25,143 bases of DNA from positions 1-25,143 of the IMG/VR virus record IMGVR_UViG_3300022752_000363, one strand, 5' to 3'. This stretch comes from a virus. This document shows positions 23,955 through 25,143 of the stretch, one piece after another (position 1 is the first letter of the stretch; every line of letters begins with the position of its first letter). Below the pieces are notes generated by a model, which was not told where the DNA came from, did no database searches, and was given only the letters and a program-made list of their open reading frames with translations. A program made the translations under genes and the position numbers.

Positions 23955-25143
23955 ATGGCTAACATGGCCCAAAATTTCATTAGTGGAATGAAGGGTGCGT
24001 TTCTTTCCGAAACGCCCGCCGTTGGTTATGCTATGAATGCTATTTCAAAATTTGAAAAGACAGGAAAGGAAAACACAAAAGTCCAGCAGAAGAGCAATGT
24101 CATAAATCTTGACATGGCGAGAAGTCTCAAAAGCATCAATTCAGCAATTTTAGATCAGAGAAGAATAGCAGCAAATGCAGCAAAACGTGCTGAACAAGAA
24201 GCTGCATTTGCTGAAGAAGTTGAGCGTGAAAGAGTATTGCGTGACGAAAAACTTTTAAATGAAATTAAAAAACTTAGAGAAGCAATTGAAAAAATGTCTG
24301 GAGGCGCTAAAGGTGCTGACGGAAAAGATAGCATTCTCGGTTTCTTAGGTGGTCTTGCTGGTCTAATTCCTCGTGGTATTAGTGGTCTGATGCGTGGCAT
24401 AAGAGGCTTGCCGGCAATCTTTAGCGGAATCACTGATGCATTCAAAAACATAAAAATTCCTAATGTAAAAGGAATTTATGACGATCTATTTTCAAAAATA
24501 TTCGCACCATTTAAAGACATAAAGTTACCGAAAACTGCTGAGTTGTTCAGTGACATTTTTAATAAACTATTTGGATCTTTCAAAAATATAAATTTTGCAG
24601 ACGAATTTGCAAAATTTAGTCCATTCAAAGGAAGTCTAGACAATCTTTTCAAAGGTGTAGAAGATTTCTTCAATAAAAATGTTTATAACAAAGCGTTAAT
24701 TACATTTGCGGTTGTTGGCGACAAGTTTGACGAAATCGCAAAAGCATTCAAAGAATCTAGAATCGGCGGTGTTGTTGACGAAATTGGCACATTCTTTAAA
24801 GGTGTAGGAGATTCTTTCAATACTAATGTTTATAACAAAGCGTTAATTACATTTGCGGTTGTTGGCGACAAGTTTGACGAAATCGTTAATACATTTAAGC
24901 AATCTAAAATCGGCGGTGTTGTTGACGAAATTAGCGGTGCTATAAAGCAAGCATTTAGTGGAATTGGAGATTTATTTAAAGCTGGTGATGTTGCTGGTGA
25001 TGTCGCTAAAGTTGGTGGTGGTATAGGATTTATATCAAGTTTCTTCAAAGGAATTAGTGACGCACTAGGAAGTTCATTGAAATTTGTCGGTGAAGTGCTT
25101 GACATAACACCAGTTTTAAAAACAGCAGTAAAAGTTTTAGGGC
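23955..25143 (+). CDS. Putative tape-measure / hub-associated protein (runs off right edge)
   Basis: Open from the ATG at 23955 to the window end (396 codons, no stop). Residues about 20-110 are a long charged helix or coiled coil (AAKRAEQEAAFAEEVERERV and following). Residues 118-145 are Gly/Leu/Ile-rich (ILGFLGGLAGLIPRGISGL). Then come repeated amphipathic units ending in Phe (LFSKIF, LFGSFKNI, LFKGVEDFF), including two 49-residue copies, and another hydrophobic Gly-rich part near the edge. This composition and the place after gp26/gp51 fit a tape measure at the gp29 position, which sets tail length inside the tube. No direct likeness to T4 gp29 is seen. Six bases separate it from the holin stop. 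Confidence 0.7.
   Translation, partial: MANMAQNFISGMKGAFLSETPAVGYAMNAISKFEKTGKENTKVQQKSNVINLDMARSLKSINSAILDQRRIAANAAKRAEQEAAFAEEVERERVLRDEKLLNEIKKLREAIEKMSGGAKGADGKDSILGFLGGLAGLIPRGISGLMRGIRGLPAIFSGITDAFKNIKIPNVKGIYDDLFSKIFAPFKDIKLPKTAELFSDIFNKLFGSFKNINFADEFAKFSPFKGSLDNLFKGVEDFFNKNVYNKALITFAVVGDKFDEIAKAFKESRIGGVVDEIGTFFKGVGDSFNTNVYNKALITFAVVGDKFDEIVNTFKQSKIGGVVDEISGAIKQAFSGIGDLFKAGDVAGDVAKVGGGIGFISSFFKGISDALGSSLKFVGEVLDITPVLKTAVKVLG
24651..24944 (+). repeat. 147-bp in-frame tandem duplication in the tape-measure gene
   Basis: Two copies, 24651-24797 and 24798-24944, each 147 bases (49 codons). A central stretch of about 60 bases beginning AATGTTTATAACAAAGCG (24678 and 24825) is essentially identical, and both end in IGGVVDEI. 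The flanks of each unit differ at several codons. The duplication keeps the reading frame, so it would lengthen a tape measure by one unit. Confidence 0.92.

Noticed and set aside
1-25143. tRNA genes, CRISPR arrays, insertion sequences, attachment sites
   Set aside because: None seen: intergenic gaps are all under 60 bases, and the only repeats are in-frame within genes.

Overview
This AT-rich window is the baseplate, tail and neck region of a T4-like contractile-tailed phage (myovirus). The gene set, the compact translationally coupled layout, the TATAAATA/CATAAATA late-promoter motifs, and the many beta-rich proteins with GxGY or GxSGAT modules point to a marine T4-like phage of the kind that infects Prochlorococcus/Synechococcus or Pelagibacter. 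The sequence alone does not settle the host. No host genes, tRNAs, insertion sequences or CRISPR arrays were seen, and no stretch of 300 bases or more lacks a gene.

Leftward (minus-strand) block, read from 20786 down to 1: tail-tube cap/initiator (gp48/gp54-like), baseplate wedge gp53, baseplate hub gp27-like with a long C-terminal extension, a P-loop kinase-like protein, a 78-aa basic protein, hub/needle gp5 without a visible lysozyme domain, a 61-aa histone H1/Hc1-like protein, wedge gp25, wedge gp6, a 922-aa wedge-region protein in the gp7 position, wedge gp8, a 2051-aa DUF4815-type structural protein, an 81-aa coiled-coil protein, and a tail fibre that runs off the left edge. Most neighbours overlap by ATGA or TAATG, so translation is probably coupled along the block. 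A second late promoter sits just before gp8.

Rightward (plus-strand) block, from 20816: head-completion protein gp4 with a PD-(D/E)XK-type motif, a 196-aa conserved phage protein (possibly a DNA end-protector type), a gp19-like tail-tube paralogue with a Pro/Thr-rich N-terminus, hub protein gp26, a short gp51-like hub-assembly protein, a holin resembling the GTA 3TM family, and a putative tape-measure protein that runs off the right edge.

The two blocks diverge from a 29-bp gap (20787-20815). The leftward late-promoter motif overlaps the gp4 start codon, and a rightward TATAAATA lies inside the opposite-strand gp48/54-like gene. Functionally, the window encodes hub, wedges, tube cap, puncturing needle, fibres, tape measure and head closure, plus a holin. 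The least explained parts are the kinase plus 78-aa pair between gp27 and gp5, the Hc1-like protein between gp5 and gp25, and the small coiled-coil protein ahead of the fibre.
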